Source: Burkholderiaceae bacterium (GTDB lineage Bacteria > Pseudomonadota > Gammaproteobacteria > Burkholderiales > Burkholderiaceae_D). Taken from it: DNA of 6,866 nt. Shown piece after piece: positions 6,228-6,866 of this stretch (its first letter is position 1; every line of letters starts with the position of its first letter). The notes beneath the pieces were generated by a model. It searched no databases. It saw only the letters and a program-made list of their open reading frames with translations, and had not been told where the DNA came from. The stretch spans positions 1-6,866 of the forward strand of contig JAIELO010000022.1 in NCBI GenBank assembly GCA_019752915.1, given 5' to 3'. The translations under genes and the position numbers were made by a program.

Positions 6228-6249
6228 GGCATTGGGGGAGAGTTATACA
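6221..6249 (+). promoter_or_regulatory. Candidate promoter for the cytochrome c-dehydrogenase gene
   Basis: TTTTCA (6221-6226) and TATACA (6244-6249) are separated by exactly 17 bp, each matching four of six sigma70 consensus bases. Transcription would start near 6257, leaving a leader of about 86 nt before the ATG at 6343. The same -10 area read on the minus strand gives TATAAC (6247-6242), which could serve the divergent hydrolase, though its -35 is poor. The region 6228-6342 holds no other gene or repeat that I can support. Confidence 0.3.
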
Positions 6250-6342
6250 AACCTCAACATTGTACTGCCTGCGATTCATGGCACACAAACGCGATCAGCA
6301 TCACTCGTGGCACAATACCAGCTTCACTTGGAAGGAACCACC

Positions 6343-6866
6343 ATGCACACTCCCGCACTGCGTAACGCCGCCTTATTCAGCCTGAGCGCCCTGCTCTTGC
6401 CAATGGCGCCAACGCAGGCCGCCGACGCGCCGGCAGCCACCGTCCAGCAACTCTATCAGACCCATTGTGCGGCCTGCCATGGCACCACTATGCAGGGCGC
6501 AGTCGGTCCCACGCTGGGTGCGCACACGTGGTTGCATGGCGCACCCACCAAGGCCAATCTGGTGAAGGTGATTGCGCAGGGTGTACCGGAAAAGAATATG
6601 CCGTCGTGGAGCGGGACGCTGAACGCCACGCAGATCGAACAACTGGCCGAATACATCGCCGCTAACGCCAGCAAGCCTGCAGTCGCCGTCACGCCCGCCG
6701 CGGCCGCCGCCGCTGCGGCAGCTACCAAAGCGCAGCAGAACATCCCGGACCTGAATGGCTTCAAACTGCCGAAAGGCTTCCACATCAGCGTGTATGCCGA
6801 TCAGGTGGCAGCAGCACGTAGCATGGTGGTATCGGAAAGCGGCATCGTCTACGTGGGGTCGCGCAA
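6343..6866 (+). CDS. Secreted cytochrome c fused to a sorbosone/PQQ-type dehydrogenase domain (5' part)
   Basis: The frame is open from ATG 6343 to the window edge, 174 codons visible with no stop. The start is preceded by AAGGAA at 6332-6337. Residues 1 to about 26 form a Sec signal peptide (NAALFSLSALLLP core, likely cut after the Ala residues of TQAA). A class I cytochrome c domain follows, with heme motif CAACH (42-46) and the probable axial Met86 in NMPSW, ending about residue 109. A nine-alanine run (119-127) forms a linker. Then comes LPKGFHISVYAD...SMVVSESGIVYVGSR, which resembles the first blade of soluble L-sorbosone/PQQ-dependent sugar dehydrogenases. Known members oxidise sugars or aldehydes in the periplasm and pass electrons to cytochrome c. 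The dehydrogenase assignment rests on about 35 residues, so substrate and cofactor are open. Nothing links it functionally to the formate dehydrogenase cluster. Confidence 0.82.
   Translation, partial: MHTPALRNAALFSLSALLLPMAPTQAADAPAATVQQLYQTHCAACHGTTMQGAVGPTLGAHTWLHGAPTKANLVKVIAQGVPEKNMPSWSGTLNATQIEQLAEYIAANASKPAVAVTPAAAAAAAAATKAQQNIPDLNGFKLPKGFHISVYADQVAAARSMVVSESGIVYVGSR

Noticed and set aside
6163..6288. 42-residue N-terminal extension of the hydrolase to an ATG at 6288
   Set aside because: The added residues lack fold or signal-peptide character, while ATG 6162 has a suitable AGGA and begins directly at the fold.
1..6866. CRISPR arrays, insertion sequences, integrases, toxin-antitoxin or phage genes
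   Set aside because: No regularly spaced repeats, terminal inverted repeats, transposase or integrase motifs, or small paired genes were seen on either strand.

Overview
The window is GC-rich, densely packed proteobacterial DNA. The protein families, gene order and base composition fit a beta- or gammaproteobacterium; I lean towards Betaproteobacteria, but the sequence alone does not settle this.

Positions 1-5424 hold the downstream part of one plus-strand gene cluster for respiratory formate dehydrogenase and the selenocysteine machinery it depends on. In order these are the 3' end of the iron-sulfur beta subunit (fdoH-like), the complete cytochrome b556 gamma subunit (fdoI-like), the maturation protein fdhE, selenocysteine synthase selA, the selenocysteine-specific elongation factor selB, and the selenocysteine tRNA gene selC. 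Junctions are tight. fdoH/fdoI share one base (TAATG), and fdhE/selA and selA/selB each share an ATGA. selC starts 27 nt after the selB stop. The only sizeable gap in this block is 100 nt between fdoI and fdhE; it holds two adjacent inverted repeats, and fdhE itself starts with TTG.

The biological logic is that the catalytic subunit (fdoG-like, expected just upstream and outside the window) would contain selenocysteine encoded by UGA. SelC is charged with serine, SelA converts Ser-tRNA to Sec-tRNA, SelB delivers it to the UGA codon, FdhE helps activate the enzyme, and FdoH/FdoI carry electrons from formate to the quinone pool. The selenophosphate synthetase (selD) is not in this window.

After selC the organisation changes. 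A minus-strand alpha/beta hydrolase (5467-6162) converges on selC, perhaps preceded by a 22-codon leader ORF. A 115-180 nt divergent intergenic region follows. Then comes the 5' part of a plus-strand secreted protein (6343 to the window edge) with a signal peptide, a class I cytochrome c domain (CxxCH, Met ligand), an alanine linker and the beginning of what looks like a sorbosone/PQQ-type beta-propeller dehydrogenase domain.

I see no CRISPR array, transposase, integrase or clearly novel system. The cluster is a compact version of known biology. The points most worth checking are the operonic location of selC with a palindrome-embedded promoter-like element near the end of selB, the structured fdoI-fdhE gap, and the cytochrome c-dehydrogenase fusion at the right edge.
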